NCBI GenBank assembly: GCA_950097015.1
Contig: CATNEN010000002.1
Span: 2,232,001-2,296,000, forward strand
Length of the DNA stretch: 64,000 bases
From: Macrostomum hystrix
Lineage: Eukaryota; Platyhelminthes; Macrostomidae
Direction of reading: 5' to 3'
In this document: in pieces, positions 42,024-55,900 of the stretch
How the letters are laid out: every line of letters begins with the position of its first letter
How positions within the stretch are numbered: position 1 is the stretch's first letter
The notes under the pieces: model-generated
What the model was told of the DNA's origin: nothing
Seen by the model: the letters and a program-made list of their open reading frames with translations, nothing else
The model's database searches: none
Program-made: the position numbers and the translations under genes

Positions 42024-43180
42024 TAGAAACCTAAAATTTCGGATTCGGTTGTGTAACTCTGTTGGCTTCTGAAAAGCCGAAATTTCGGATTCGGTTGTGT
42101 AACTATGTTGGCTTCTGAAAAGCCGAAATTTCGGATTCGGTTGTGTAACTCTGTTGGCTTCTGAAAAGCCGAAATTTCGGATTTGGTGTGTAACTCTGTC
42201 AGCTTCTGAAAAGCCGAAATTTCGGATTCGGTTGTGTAACTCTGTTGGCTTCTGAAAAGCCGAAATTTCGGATTCGGTTGTGTAACTCTGTTGGCTTCTG
42301 AAAACCCGAAATTTCGGATTCGGTTGTGTAAATCTGTTGGCTTCTGAAAAGCCGAAATTTCGGATTCGGTTGTGTAACTCTGTTGGCTTCTGAAAAGCCG
42401 AAATTTCGGATTCGGTTGTGTAACTCTGTTGGCTTCTGAAAAGCCGAAATTTCGGATTCGGTTGTGTAACTCTGTTGGCTTCTGAAAAGCCGAAATTTCG
42501 GATTCTGTTGTGTAAATCTGTTGGCTTCTGAAAAGCCGACATTTCGGATTCGGTTGTGTAACTCTGTTGGCTTCTGAAAAGCCGAAATTTCGGATTCGGT
42601 TGTGTAACTATGTTGGCTTCTGAAAACCCGAAATTTCCGATTCTGTTGTGTAACTCTGTCAGCTTCTGAAAACACGAAATTTCCGATTCTGTTGTGTAAC
42701 TCTGTTGGCTTCTGAAAACACGAAATTTCGGATTCTGTTGTGTAACTCTGTCAGCTTCTGAAAACACGAAATTTCCGATTCGGTTGTGTAACTCTGTCAG
42801 CTTCTGAAAACACGAAATTTCCGATTCTGTTGTGTAACTCTGTTGGCTTCTGAAAACACGAAATTTCCGATTCTGTTGTGTAACTCTGTTGGCTTCTGAA
42901 AACACGAAATTTCGGATTCTGTTGTGTAACTCTGTTGGCTTCTGAAAACACGAAATTTCGGATTCGGTTGTGTAACTCTGTTGGCTTCTGAAAAGCCGAA
43001 ATTTCGGATTCGGTTGTGTAACTATGTTGGCTTCTGAAAAGCCGAAATTTCGGATTCGGTTGTGTAACTCTGTTGGCTTCTGAAAAGCCGACATTTCGGA
43101 TTCGGTTGTGTAACTCTGTTGGCTTCTGAAAAGCCGAAATTTCGGATTCGGTTGTGTAACTATGTTGGCTTCTGAATGTT
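42024..43180. repeat. 46-bp minisatellite, about 25 copies
   Basis: The unit is TGTTGGCTTCTGAAAAGCCG plus AAATTTCGGATTCGGTTGTGTAACTC, containing the palindrome CCGAAATTTCGG. Subtypes (AAGCCG vs AACACG, TTCGG vs TTCTG) form blocks. The 434-codon minus-strand frame reads the unit in all three phases (46-residue period) and is not a gene. Confidence 0.95.
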
Positions 43181-43845
43181 TTTTCCGAATTAGAATATAC
43201 TAAGAGGCTAAAAGGACTTTGAATCCAATATTTATAGAAGACCGAACAGAATTCGTACATATTGCGGAATATACAATAACTTTACTAGCAACAAAGATTT
43301 GTTATTAAGTGAACAAACTTTAATGCAGAACAACAAATGCCTACTCATGCCTAGCTACAAAGAGAAAATTTACATGTTGAGCGGCATGGGTAGGAAAAAC
43401 AGTATAAATAATATACCAATGTAGGTGCCAACACAACATCATAATTACACAGCAATGTACAGTATTGAAGATAGCCCAGCCTATGTACAATTTAAAGATA
43501 ATGATAAGAAATAATTGTAGAAACTGATTTTACAGATAAAAAGTTGACAAGGCATTTGACAGCACAAATTTACAGTGGCTTAGGTAAATTATTATCATTT
43601 GTCGCATTACAGTTTGCAAAACAATAAGCAACTCAGCAGAAAAATAAACTGGCCAATAGAAAAAAGTGAAACTATTCATAACAGTGGCATAAAGGGCCGC
43701 AGCTGCCTACTGGTCAGTAGAGCAATGAGTAGAGTAGAGTTTGTTTTTAAAACGAAACAAAAGTTTTGTTCAAATTTCTCAGTAAATTGTCGATTCTGCT
43801 TTCCGGAAGAAACTACAGTAGGCAAACAGCAGAAATTGTTTAAAA
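43181..43845. other. Non-coding spacer downstream of Sin3
   Basis: Nothing recognised. Confidence 0.5.
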
Positions 43846-43851
43846 TTTATT
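43846..43851 (-). terminator. Sin3 polyadenylation signal (AATAAA on minus strand)
   Basis: TTTATT on the plus strand, 111 nt downstream of the Sin3 stop. Confidence 0.55.
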
Positions 43852-43961
43852 TTTTAATTTTAGGATCAAAATTTAACAGAATAATAGAGGCATAGAGCTT
43901 TACTAAATTTATACCCGTTATATTTTTTTCAAGAAAACATTTAAATCCGTAGTCCGTAGCG

Positions 43962-46900
43962 TCATGCAGTTGCATCGGCCCCTTCAACGGCTTCTAGAGA
44001 CGCTGGAATAGCAACAGCAGCGGCAGCAGCAGCTTCAGAAACAATCTGATTAAGAGCTTCAGCAGCAGCAGCAGCAGCAGAGTCCATCTCACTTTCACCA
44101 GTTACCACGGTCGTGTCAGAGGTCAGTTCGCCAGTCTCCTGCTTGACCTCGGCTGGCTGCAAGTCGATGGTGTGATAGCGATTGTACGGATGGTACGGTA
44201 CCAGCTCTGAGTTGGAGTTGACCTGAGCACAGCTGGTGCTCAAACCCGGCCTGTTTGTGTCCGGCAGGTGGCCGAGCAGCCAGGCCTGGCAGGCCGACTC
44301 CGAGTCTGGCGAGAGGCGGTTGGCCGGCCGTTGCAGCCAGTGAGCCAGGCGGCTTCGCTTGGCCATTGTGACAGGCCGGTGGGTGGCCTTGGCCCTGGCT
44401 AGCTGGCCTGCCCGGTAGAAGACGCTCTCGCAGCCGGTGGCGTACATCAGCAGGCAGGAGCCCTCGCTGACGCCGCGAATCTCCATCTGGTCCCAGCACG
44501 TGACACCGCGGAACAGCTCGTCTGGGCGGGCCTGCGGATTGAAAGATGAGAGAATTCGATTGGAACCAGATGTACTAAGCAAGGACCCGGAAACCTCGTG
44601 GAATGGGAGATTGAAATTGCAACTGCCAAAGGCTGTGTACAGCCGCTCAGTCCATAGACACTCTCATCTCTACATGCTCAACTCTGGATGTTAATAATAA
44701 TAATAATTGCAGGAGGGTTGCGGGCAATGGCACGTCATTTCGGTGACACTAGACCCGCAGCCAGGGAGGAGGCAGTTCCGCCCATTTCGCTGACTCCTGA
44801 GCACACACGCACACAGATACTGTACGCAGGCACACGCTCACACAGGTGTGTACATCTGCCCTGACTTCCTCATTGTCAGGCAGTGTACACTCTCACTGTG
44901 CCTTGGAAGTTGGCCCTCAAGAACGTAAATTGCACGACATGCTCCCCAAGCCTTCTCTCTGCGGCTGCGCCCCAAATAAATGTGGCCTTGCCGTGGAATC
45001 GAGCTCAGGGACCTTGGTGCGAGAGGCAAACACATTAACCACCGACCCCCTGTGGATGGCATCTAAAACCTGAATTATCTCAAGTGTTCACCTGGAAGCC
45101 AAAGGTGGCCCTGAGCAGACTCAGCGTGTCTCGCTGCCACTGGGCGCCTAGACAAGCCGAACTGGTCTTCTTGGCGTCCGGGGCATCCACAGACGCCGCC
45201 GGAGGTTCGACAGCTTCGACGGAATCAGCCGATGCGTCATCGTCGTCGCTACGTCGCATTGTGGCTAGGCGAATCCACTGCAGAGCGTTGCGCACCAGGA
45301 ACACCTGCCGAATGTCCGCGGACTGCGGTGGCTGCTGCGGCCGCTCCGACCCGCCTCTGGAAAAAAGGAAGGTGACAGCATAAAATCAAAATGATGGTCA
45401 TGGACCACCAGTCTGAATCTCATGGACCACCAGTCTGAATCTCATGGACCACCAGTCTGAATCTCAAGGACCACCTGTCTGAATCTCATGGACCACCTGT
45501 CTGAACCTTGAGGACCACCTGACTGAATCTTAAGGATCACCTATCCGAACTTCAAGTACCACCTGTCTGAACTTCAAGGACCACCTGTCTGAACTTCAAG
45601 TACCACCTGTCTGAACTTCAAGTACCACCTGTCTGAACTTCAAGTACCACCTGTCTGAACTTCAAGTACCACCTGTCTGAACTTCAAGGACCACCTGTCT
45701 GAACTTCAAGTACCACCTGTCTGAACTTCAAGGACCACCTGTCTGAACTTCAAGGACCACCTATCTGAACTTCAAGGACCACCTGTCTGAACTTCAAGGA
45801 CCACCTGACTGAATCTTAAGGACCACCTGTCTGAACCTCAAGGAGACTTTCTGATACTTAGAACTTGAAGAAAATCAGACCAGTACAAACAGACGGAGAT
45901 TTAGAATCAGGATTCCGCACCTGTACTGCAGCAGGTACTCGGACCAGCTCTTTGCTCCGTCGCGGTTTCGGCTGCTGCCGGCTGCGCCAAGGGGGACAGC
46001 GGGAACCGCGGACTCCGGCTTGGGCCGCTCAACAGATGCCGCAGTTGCCACTTCGACTTTAGCAGGAATCAAATCGACTTGATCGGCCAACTTCGGCGAT
46101 GGCGACAAAGGCTGGGAAGGCGTCCACTGAGAAGGCGGTGGCGGCGGCGGTGGGGGTAGAGGAGGCGGCGGCTGAGACTGCTGCGGAGGAGGCCTTTCCA
46201 CCAGTTGCACGGTCAGCAAGCGGGTTTCAGGATCGATGGAAACAAGAAACAGGTTGTCCGACACCTGACGCTCCGCCGCGCGCCTGAGAATTCAATTATT
46301 CCGAGACATTATTGGGCAATTGAGCAGGATATCCATGGTGGAAACAAGTTTATCAGTGTGGGGAATTGTGTGGGGAATGATGTGGAGAATGGTGTGTGGA
46401 ATGGTGTGGGAAATAGTGTGGAGAATGGTGTGGAGAATGGTGTGTGGAATGGTGTGGGGAATGGTGTGGGAAATTGTGTGTGGAATGGTGTGGGGAATGG
46501 TGTGTCGAATGGTGTGGGGAATGGTGTGGGAAATTGTGTGTGGAATGGTGTGGGGAATGGTGTGGGGAATTGTGTGTGGAATGGTGTGGGGAATGGTGTG
46601 TGGAATGGTGTGGGGAATGGTGTGGGGAATGGTGTGGGAAATTGTGTGTGGAATGGTGTGGGGAATGGTGTGGGGAATGGTGTGTGGAATGGTGTGGGGA
46701 ATGGTGTGGGAAATTGTGTGTGGAATGGTGTGGGGAATGGTGTGGGGAATGGTGTGTGGAATGGTGTGGGGAATGGTGTGTGGAATGGTGTGGGGAATGG
46801 TGTGGGGAATTGAGTGGGGAATGGTGTGGGGAATTGTGTGGGGAATGGTGTGGGGAATTGTGTGGGGAATGGTGTGGGGAATAGTGTGTGGAATGGTGTG

Positions 46901-49900
46901 GGGAATGGTGTGGGGAATTCAGTAGGGGTTTGTGTAAAGAATGGTGTGAGGAATTGTGTTGGGAAATGTGTGGGGAATGGTGTGGTGAATGGTGTAGGAA
47001 ATGCTGTAGGGAATGCTGTAGGGAATGCTGCAGGGAATGCTGTAGGGAACGGTAAGGTATCAGAGCCAAGTGACAAAGGTGGCTGCTCACTTATAATCTT
47101 CCTGGGCGCTGGCGGATGCCGCCGAGCCTCCGGCGGCCCTGAAGGCATTCCACAGACGCAGCAGCCGCTTGGCGGTCTCGTCAGTGGCGATGATGTGCAG
47201 TTGGCGCACAGCCAGAGCTACCAGCTTGTCCAGGGTGAAAAGCTCGTAGTGTTGAACGCCAAGGAGCTCGCGAACCTGACGGTCGGATTGAGGTTCGAAG
47301 GATTAAGACATCCACAAAAATCAATTAGAGCCAAATTTGTAAACGCATTCTGGAGATTTCAGCCCAGACCAAGAGGTCGGGAGTTCGAACCTCCCCGGAG
47401 TAGAGACTGAACAGCCGTACGCAGACTTTGCGAGTGGATGCGGCTGAGGCATTGGCCTATCTGAGCTAGCTGGAATTTCTATTTCTCTTCGCATTGCGCT
47501 CACCTGGTCCTCAAAAGCGGCTGAGTCCACAGCGCCATCCATCAGGGACACCAGCAGGTCCATGAAGTGCGAATACATCCGGTCCGGCCGTACAGTCGGC
47601 GGCTGGCGCAGGCGCAGAGCCACCGCAGTGCTCTCAGAGCCGGTGCCGTCGAAATCGCCAGCAGCCGCTGCGGCCTCATCGCAGGCGGTTTTGGCAGCGG
47701 CCAGCCGCTTACACAGAAGGTGATACAGCCGCAGCAGGGCATAGATGCTGGTATTGCCTAGCAGCAGAGATGACGCAGTTGCTGCAGCAGCAGCGGTGGC
47801 GTTGGCGACGGAGGCGCCGTCTTTGACTTCGTCTTCGCCGTCGCTGCCTTCATCGTCGCTCAACGGCAGCCGTGTCTCCAGCAGGAGGTCCCGAAGCCAT
47901 CGACGCAGCAGGCGTTTAACAGCGGACTTCTCCTCCTTAGCGTAGCCCTGCCGTTTCACGTGGTGGATAAGAAGGCCGACAGCGTCTCGACGCACGTCAT
48001 CGTCGGAGGGCATCTGGAGCCGGAGTGGAGCCGCTGCGGAGCCCCGAACGGACAACTCGTTGACGAGGGCTCTAGTGCGCAGCTGTTTCTGATCAGCCTG
48101 CTTGAAGTTGGCACTTTGGTGGTCCAGGCTCTTCAGATAGCACCGATCGGTCTGTTCGCGCCAGACTCTGTTGAAAGACTTCTGAGCATCGCGCCATTCC
48201 TCTTGTTTGGCGCGCAGGCGGCGAAGTGCCAGGGGCGCAGCTACCGCCGGACTGTCCTGCAGGCCCTGAATCATGGCCTGGGCGCGTTCGCCATAGATTC
48301 TGCAAGTTGGGAGACCGGATACAGATTTTATTTAGTCCCATTTATTACATGTGTCAAAGCAAAACCTCAGAGGCATGCAATTTGATAACCTGGGTTTCAT
48401 TTGGTGTATTAATTGCGACCGGATCTAACTTTAACCAGCTGGGAATAGCCAATTATCAAACACTGAACATGCTGAACATAAGTGAGCACAGCTTAATCAG
48501 TAAAGTTGGTGAAAAATTGGCGGCCCATTTTACAAGAGCCATAGAGATAAGGCGGAGGCAGTTTTTTAGCTTCCTATTATTAGAGAATGAGCAGGACTGC
48601 AGTTGGCAAGGCACATCCAAAAAGCGAACGCCAAATGCGGGGGGGACAAAGGAATTCAGCTGAGAAATGCTGCGGTGGGCCGGCATGGCCACTGCAACGG
48701 CTCGCTTATCCCCATGAGCCGCGACTTTCGATTAAAGGGGCTGCTGCTGCGACACAGTTTGAAGCTGGCACCAGTACGCAATCGAGATGCGGATGTAGAA
48801 AAGTGGGACTAGAGTGGAGTGACAAAATGCAAACTGCAATTTACCCGGCGCATAGAGACCGGAGAGCTAGGGGAGCGAAACAGGCAGGCCAAGCACGATT
48901 AGCTGGCCATCGATACCGCAGAACTCGCGCCTTGAGGCTCAGCAATGCCATGCCCCTAAACTGGTGGATTAAGCTGTGGCTATGGATGGGAGGGGAAGGA
49001 ACACAGGCGGTCACTGAGCCCCAAGCTGTGAGATATGAAAGGCATGGATCGGAGGAAGCAGGCGGCAGAAGCAATCTGGGATCTGGCGCTCATAATGTAT
49101 GCAGGGCGCTGCTAGGAGGCGACTGAGATGGCCGCGGCCAAACGCGCCGGATGAATTAAGGCCAGGGTGCAGAGTGACAGCCAGGCGGGGGGCGTAGGAG
49201 GCCAGATGTTGCTAGCCGAGCCTCAAGTGCCTACGCCTGGTGCTTTCAGAGCTACCAAGGAGAAGGGGGCGAGCGGCGATAGCGGGGCACAGCGGCAAGG
49301 ATTCAGACGCAGCGTATCAGCTTGGGGGTTGGTAGGCGGTAGTCGGGGACTGAGCCGCGAGGAAAATGAGTGCTCTACGGCTGCGTCCTGTTGTAGCCCA
49401 TGCCTATCTGCACGATGCTGACCAATCTGACCAATTGGAATTTGGCCGCTCCTTGGCAGGCAGCCATGCAACAGGGCAGAACTCAGCAATAGCAGGGGAT
49501 GACACAATGTGCCGTATAAACCGGACTGCAGCTAAAATATATGGTCTCATTCTTTAAGTTTATAATTGTGCTTTGATCTTAGCTCTTGGTGAGTAGTTTA
49601 TTTCTTACAGAAATAAAATATGCGAATATATTAAAAATTAATATATCTATCAATTAGTTGCTACGAGCATGGAAGAGGATCAACACTTCCGGCCCTTCAC
49701 CAAGCATTCTGTAGAGCGCATAGTCCGCAGGCAGGAGGAAGGCACTTTCTTGGGCCAGGCGTTGAGTGCGCACGCATCCGCGTTCGGAGCTGCGCACACG
49801 CACGCAAATGTGGCGACGCCGCTAGCCGGACGGGTGTGCAAGTACGGCCTGAATGAGATCGGAGAAGCCGAAGAGGCTAAGCACAGTCCGACTAAGCCGA

Positions 49901-52900
49901 CAACTACAACTTCGGAAGAGCGAAAACCGAACCCAAAGCTAGCGGCTGGAATGAAGCTGCCACCGGCACTGAGCGATAAATTTCACGCGAAAAGACTTGG
50001 TGGCGTTCTTCTGGAAGACATCGACGATTACTATGGCGATAAATTCACTTTCGTAGTGATATCGCGCGACAAAACTATCTTTAGATTTTCAGCCACAAAC
50101 GCGCTGTTTGTATTGTCGCCATTTAATCCAGTACGAAGGGCCGCGATTCGTGTTTTGACACACCCCGCGTTCTCCATGATGGTTCTGCTAGCTATTATCT
50201 GCAACTGCGTCTTCATGGCACGTAATAGCAGCTCGGAGGCTGTTGAGTACACCTTTACAGCTATTTACACGGCTGAAGCCACTATCAAAGCGATCTCACG
50301 CGGGCTCATACTCACGGACTTCACCTATCTGCGAGACGCTTGGAACTGGTTAGACTTCATAGTGATCGGACTTGCTTACATCATGTTCTTTGTGCCCACA
50401 CTGGGAAATCTCAGTGCGCTGCGGTCTCTTCGTGTGTTGCGCGCGCTTAAGACGGTGACCACTGTACCAGGCTTAAAGACCATCGTTGGAGCGCTTATGG
50501 AAGCCGTCAAGAGGCTCAGAGATGTCGGAATTTTGACAATCTTTGTCCTTAGCATCTTTGCTCTGGTCGGCTTGCAGGTTTACAAGGGAACACTCCTTCA
50601 AAAGTGTGTCAAACGGTTTAACTTCACTAGTTACCTCGACTACGAGTACGTAGGAAACAGCACAGATCTTACGAAGTCTCAATTAGATGACTTGGAGCAT
50701 CTACTCGAAAAAGTCTATTATAACAATATGAGCAACTGGCTGGGCTACCCAAACGAATTGAGAGTTTGCTCTTTAAATCCAGACATGGGCCAGCAGTGCC
50801 CAGAAGGTTACAAATGTTTTCGAACGGATAAAGTGAATCCCAACTTTGGCTATACAAACTTTGACAACTTCGGCTGGTCAATGCTTTGCGCTTTCCGCTT
50901 AATGACACAGGACGCCTGGGAGAGTCTCTACCAGTTAATCCTTCGAACTAATGGCACACCCCACGTCGTGTTTTTTGTACTAGTCATAATGATGGGATCT
51001 TTCTTCCTAATTAATGTCATCCTTGCCATAGTGGCAATGGCTTACGATGAGGTGAGAAAGCAAGACAAGCTTGACGAGGAGGAGGAAGAGGCAGCGAGAA
51101 AGCAGGAGGATGAGAGGCGAGAGCTGGAAGAACATGTGAAGGAAGTTTCGGTGGAGAAAAGCGTTTCGGATGAAGTCAGCTGTTTAAGTATTACAGACAT
51201 TTACAAAGCGGCAGGGATACCCTTGGAGAGTGCAAAAAAGAGCTTAGACAAGTTGAGCGTACGCTCCGATAAGATCGAAGGTGGTCCAGTGCGAACCCCA
51301 ATAAGCTCCTACATTTCTAAGCACCTATTGAAACAAAAGTCTAAAAGTGTGAGCCTACCCGGATCGCCATGCATAAAGCACAAAGACCGATTCCACTGGA
51401 AGCCCAGCGAATGTACGCAGGTAAACGTGCTCGAGACGATAAGTTTCCCATACGCAGATGATTCAGCCGCTCATACACCTGCTTCGGAAGTCAGCTCGAG
51501 GGAGCCAAAGGATGGACCAAACAGCAAGTTCAAGTACTTCGCACTGTTTTCCGCTTTTGCTAACAGGCAGCCAACAAAGACGGATCTACTAGGAAAGATT
51601 GCAAACAGCAAGTCGCCACTGGAATCTCGCAAATATAAGGACATACTCATGTGTACCAGAAACGGGTCGGACAAGCCGATCCCAGAGATCTTGCTCCAAG
51701 AGGAGACGAAACAGCCCGGAGTTATCGATCACAAGGAGCTGCTTGGCATCAGAAAGACTCAAAGTCAGCGTACGCTGCGTGAAACGACATCGCAGTCACA
51801 AGTAGGAGGCGAAATTGAAATGCATGATGTAATTGTGCTTAAAACCCTGATTGAGGATGCGACAAAGCCAGAGAAAGATGAAGTGGAATGTAGGCCAAAA
51901 GAGAAGAAGTTTGAGCACTACAAGCACTTGTTCTTAGAGAAAGCCTGCTACAGCTGGGAGTGCTGCTACTGTTGGAAGGTGTTTGAAAAGTATGTCGGCT
52001 TCTTCATACTTGACCCATTTGTGGAGCTCTTCATAACGCTGTGCATTCTAGTCAACACTGGCTGCATGGCCCTAGATGTTCCGTCTAACACTCCGACTTT
52101 TAAAGAAGTTTTGAGCAATGCTAATCTATTCTTTACAGCTACTTTTGGTGTAGAGGCAGTGTGCAAGCTGATCGCAATGAAACCGCAAGTTTACTTCAAA
52201 GATGGCTGGAATATATTCGACTTCACGATTGTAGTTTTGAGCTTTGTCGAATTACCACTGTCTAACGTTCAAGGCCTTTCCATACTTCGCGCCTTTCGAC
52301 TTCTCAGAGTATTTAAACTCGCTAAGTCATGGCAGACGATGAACCTTCTATTTGCTATCATTGCAAGAACAATGGGTGCCCTTGGAAACTTAGTGTTCGT
52401 ACTCGGGATTATTATATTTATCTTCGCAGTGGTGGGAATGCAGCTGTTTGGCGAGAACTATGCTCTGTATAAGAACGAAACATTGTACCCGGAGTTCAAA
52501 GGCGACTATCCCAGGTGGAATTTCAAAGACTTTACGCACAGCTTTATGATTGTTTTCCGCGTGCTATGTGGCGAATGGATCGAGAGCATGTGGGGCTGTA
52601 TGAACGTAAACGGCTACATCTGCGTACCATTCTTTTTGCTGACCAACATTCTGGCTAGCCTGGTGGTGCTCAGCTTATTCCTGGCGCTGCTGCTGAGCAG
52701 CTTCGGTGCTGAAAGCTTGCAACGTCGCGAAGAAGAAGAAGAGGTGAACAAATTGCAAGAGGCTATAGACAGAATTAATAGGTTCATAGTTTGGTCCAGA
52801 ATTAATATTAAGAGACTATTCTGGCACTTAGTGGACAGAGCCTGCACTCGCAACTACAACGACAACGATCTATTCGAAAGTGATGACGCTGACGACAGCA

Positions 52901-55900
52901 GCGAAGACAAAGCGAAGCCATGCGGAGGGAAGGGCAGGCCAGGCATCCAGTTGGACAGCAGATTTCCACTAAAGCAACACGGAGCTTATATCATGGAGAA
53001 CGTGACTATTGCCGCCAGCCAAATGGTGTTTAAGGACATAAACGAGGCCAACATTCTCGCGGATACTAGCAGCGGCACACATCAAAACAAAGTCTTCCCC
53101 GCGGGCCACATGACCATTGCGATCGAAGACAAGTTGTCACCGAAATTCGATGAAGAGCCTGAGATCAACGAAGTGGACATTCAGTACTGGGATGCGCCGG
53201 AGGACTGCCTGCCAAAGCGGCTCATGGATTTCTGCCCTAGGGCTGTGCAGCTGTGCGACAATACCAATCTGGGAAAGATCTGGTGGGGATTTCGCTGCCG
53301 CGCATATAAGCTGGTTGAGCACAAGTACTTTGAAATGTTTATTATCCTGATGATAGCGTTGAGCAGCGTCACCCTAACACTGGAGGATGTAAATCTACCA
53401 AAGCGACCGAAACTGAAGCTAGTCCTAGAATACATGGACAAGTGTTTCACAATTATATTCACTTTCGAAATGATCGTCAAATGGTTCGCTTTTGGTTTGA
53501 AAAAGTATTTTAAGGACGCCTGGTGCTGGCTGGATTTTGTTATAGTTAACGTGGCATTATTTAGTCTAGTCCTTAACTTTTTAGGCGGCGCATCAGGTCA
53601 AAACATGGGCGCATTCAAGGCAATGCGAACGCTAAGAGCACTAAGGCCGCTTCGAGCAGTAAGTCGCTGGGAAGGCATGAAGGTTGTGGTCAACGCGTTG
53701 ATTCAGGCGATACCATCCATCTTTAATGTACTGCTTGTGTGCCTCGTGTTCTGGTTGATATTTAGCATTATGGGAGTGCAGCTGTTTGGAGGACAATTCT
53801 ACAAGTGCATCGACAGCAACAATGAGAGAGTTTCAGCAGATATAATAGCAAACAAAGAGGAGTGCGAGCAGATGGCCGCCGCGTTTAGGAACGTGACCTG
53901 GGAAAATTCGAGGATCAACTTTGACAATTTCCTAAACGGATATCTGGCACTGTTTCAAATCGCTACGTACAAGGGTTGGATTTCGATAATTGCTGACGCC
54001 GTGGACATAACAGGTATGAGGAAAAAAGTTTTGTATACAATGTGCGGTATTACAAAATTTATCGAAATTTACACCAAAATAATAATTGCAGGTGTAAACA
54101 ATCAACCAAGGAGGGATGCCAGTACGTCAATGTACCTATTCTTTGTCCTATTTATAATATTTGGCTCATTCTTCACACTGAAGCTGTTTATCGGTGTGAT
54201 AATCGACAACTTCAACGTGCAGAAGAAGCGAGCAGGCGGTTCCGTGGAGCTATTCATGACTGAGGACCAGAAACGCTACTACAAGGCCATGAAGAAAATG
54301 AGCAGCGCAGCGCCGCAAAAGCCCATCCCGAAGCCGAAGTTGAGAATCTCGCAGTTTTTCTTTAAGGTGATCAATGACCAAAAGTTTGACATAGCAATCA
54401 TGGTGTTCATTATGCTCAATACTATAGTTATGTGTATTGAGCATCACAATCAGTCGGAAACATTCAATGATGTAGTCGAGCAGATCAATCGCTTCTTCAT
54501 CGTGATCTTCACTGGAGAGTGCGTGATGAAACTGCTGGCACAACGCTGGTACTACTTTAAGTTCGCTTGGAATATGTTCGACTTTGTCATCGTAGTACTA
54601 AGCATTCTCACGTGGGCCATCGAAGATATCATGGTGCGTCTGCCGATACCGCCAACAATGATTCGCGTGGTGCGAGTGTTCCGGGTTGGCCGAGTTCTTC
54701 GCCTAGTGAAATCGGCTCGCGGAATTCGAACCCTACTGTTCTCACTGTTCGTATCTCTGCCGGCACTGTTCAACATTGGCCTGCTACTGTTCATGATCAT
54801 GTTTATCTATAGCATTGTCGGCATATCGTTCTTCAGTCACGTGCGATACCGCAGCGGCATCGACGAGATCTTCAACTTCGAGACCTTCCCAGCAGGCATG
54901 GTGGTGCTGTTCCAGCTGAGCACGTCAGCAGGCTGGGACGGCGTGCTGGACGGCCTCATCAATGAAGAGGAGCCCTTCTGCAGTCCGAATAAAAAGCCAC
55001 ACAGCGACTGCGGCAACTACGCAGTAGCGGTGGTGTTTCTCATCTCTTACCTGGTCATCAGCTTCCTAGTCATTATCAACATGTACATCGCCGTGATTCT
55101 AGAAAATTTCAGCCAAGCCACGGAGGACGTCCAGCAAGGGCTGACGCAAGAGGACTTCGATCTATTCTACGAGAAATGGGAGGCCTACGATCCGAAAGCG
55201 AAAGGTTTCATTCCTGTTGAGCAGGTGTACGCATTCCTGGACGAATTAGATCCGCCTTTGCAGCTGCCGCAGCCGAACAAGATCAAACTGGCCACACTGA
55301 GTGTGCCAATCTGCAAGGGGGACACAATCTTCTGCGTCGACCTGTTGGACGCTTTGACGCGCAATTTTCTAGGCACGGCGGCAGACGAAGAGGAGCTGGC
55401 CGCCTTGAAGCCCAAAGGTGGCGGCAAGCTCAAGGATGAGCGCATCATCATCAGCAACACCATGGAGCGGCAGAGGCAGCGATATGCAGCTTGCATCATC
55501 ACCAAGTACGTTCGCGCCTACGCTTCCAGGTGCAAAGCCAAGAGACTGGAAGCTGGCGGCGACAACGTCATCAAGGTGACTGGAGGACATGACGACTGAC
55601 AAAAATACAACGAGCGACTGGCTTAGAAACTATTAGTTTTGACTAATTTGTAACTTTGAAACTATGAGTCTACTAAAGTAAAGAATTGATTTACCCCGAG
55701 AATAGTGAGGCGAGGGTCCAATAGTTTCCTTCAGTATTACCCGTTCGATTCACACTTACTAAATGTAACCTTCAGTAACTCTAATGCTTAACGCTGATGA
55801 AAAGTTATTTTTACACTCACGCGTATATCATTTATACCGCAATAAAAATATCAATATTGACTTTTTTGCAGCTTTTGACTGTATAAAGACGGATTTAATC

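Noticed and set aside
41790-43094. 434-codon minus-strand frame
   Set aside because: Reading of the 46-bp minisatellite; the 46-residue period is three units read in three frames.
46309-47148. Open frames of about 200-280 codons on both strands
   Set aside because: A 12-bp minisatellite within a Sin3 intron; the frames are open only because the unit is a multiple of three without stops.
48587-49557. Several open frames between Sin3 exon 6 and the sodium channel
   Set aside because: No resemblance to known proteins and the frames disagree; treated as intron.
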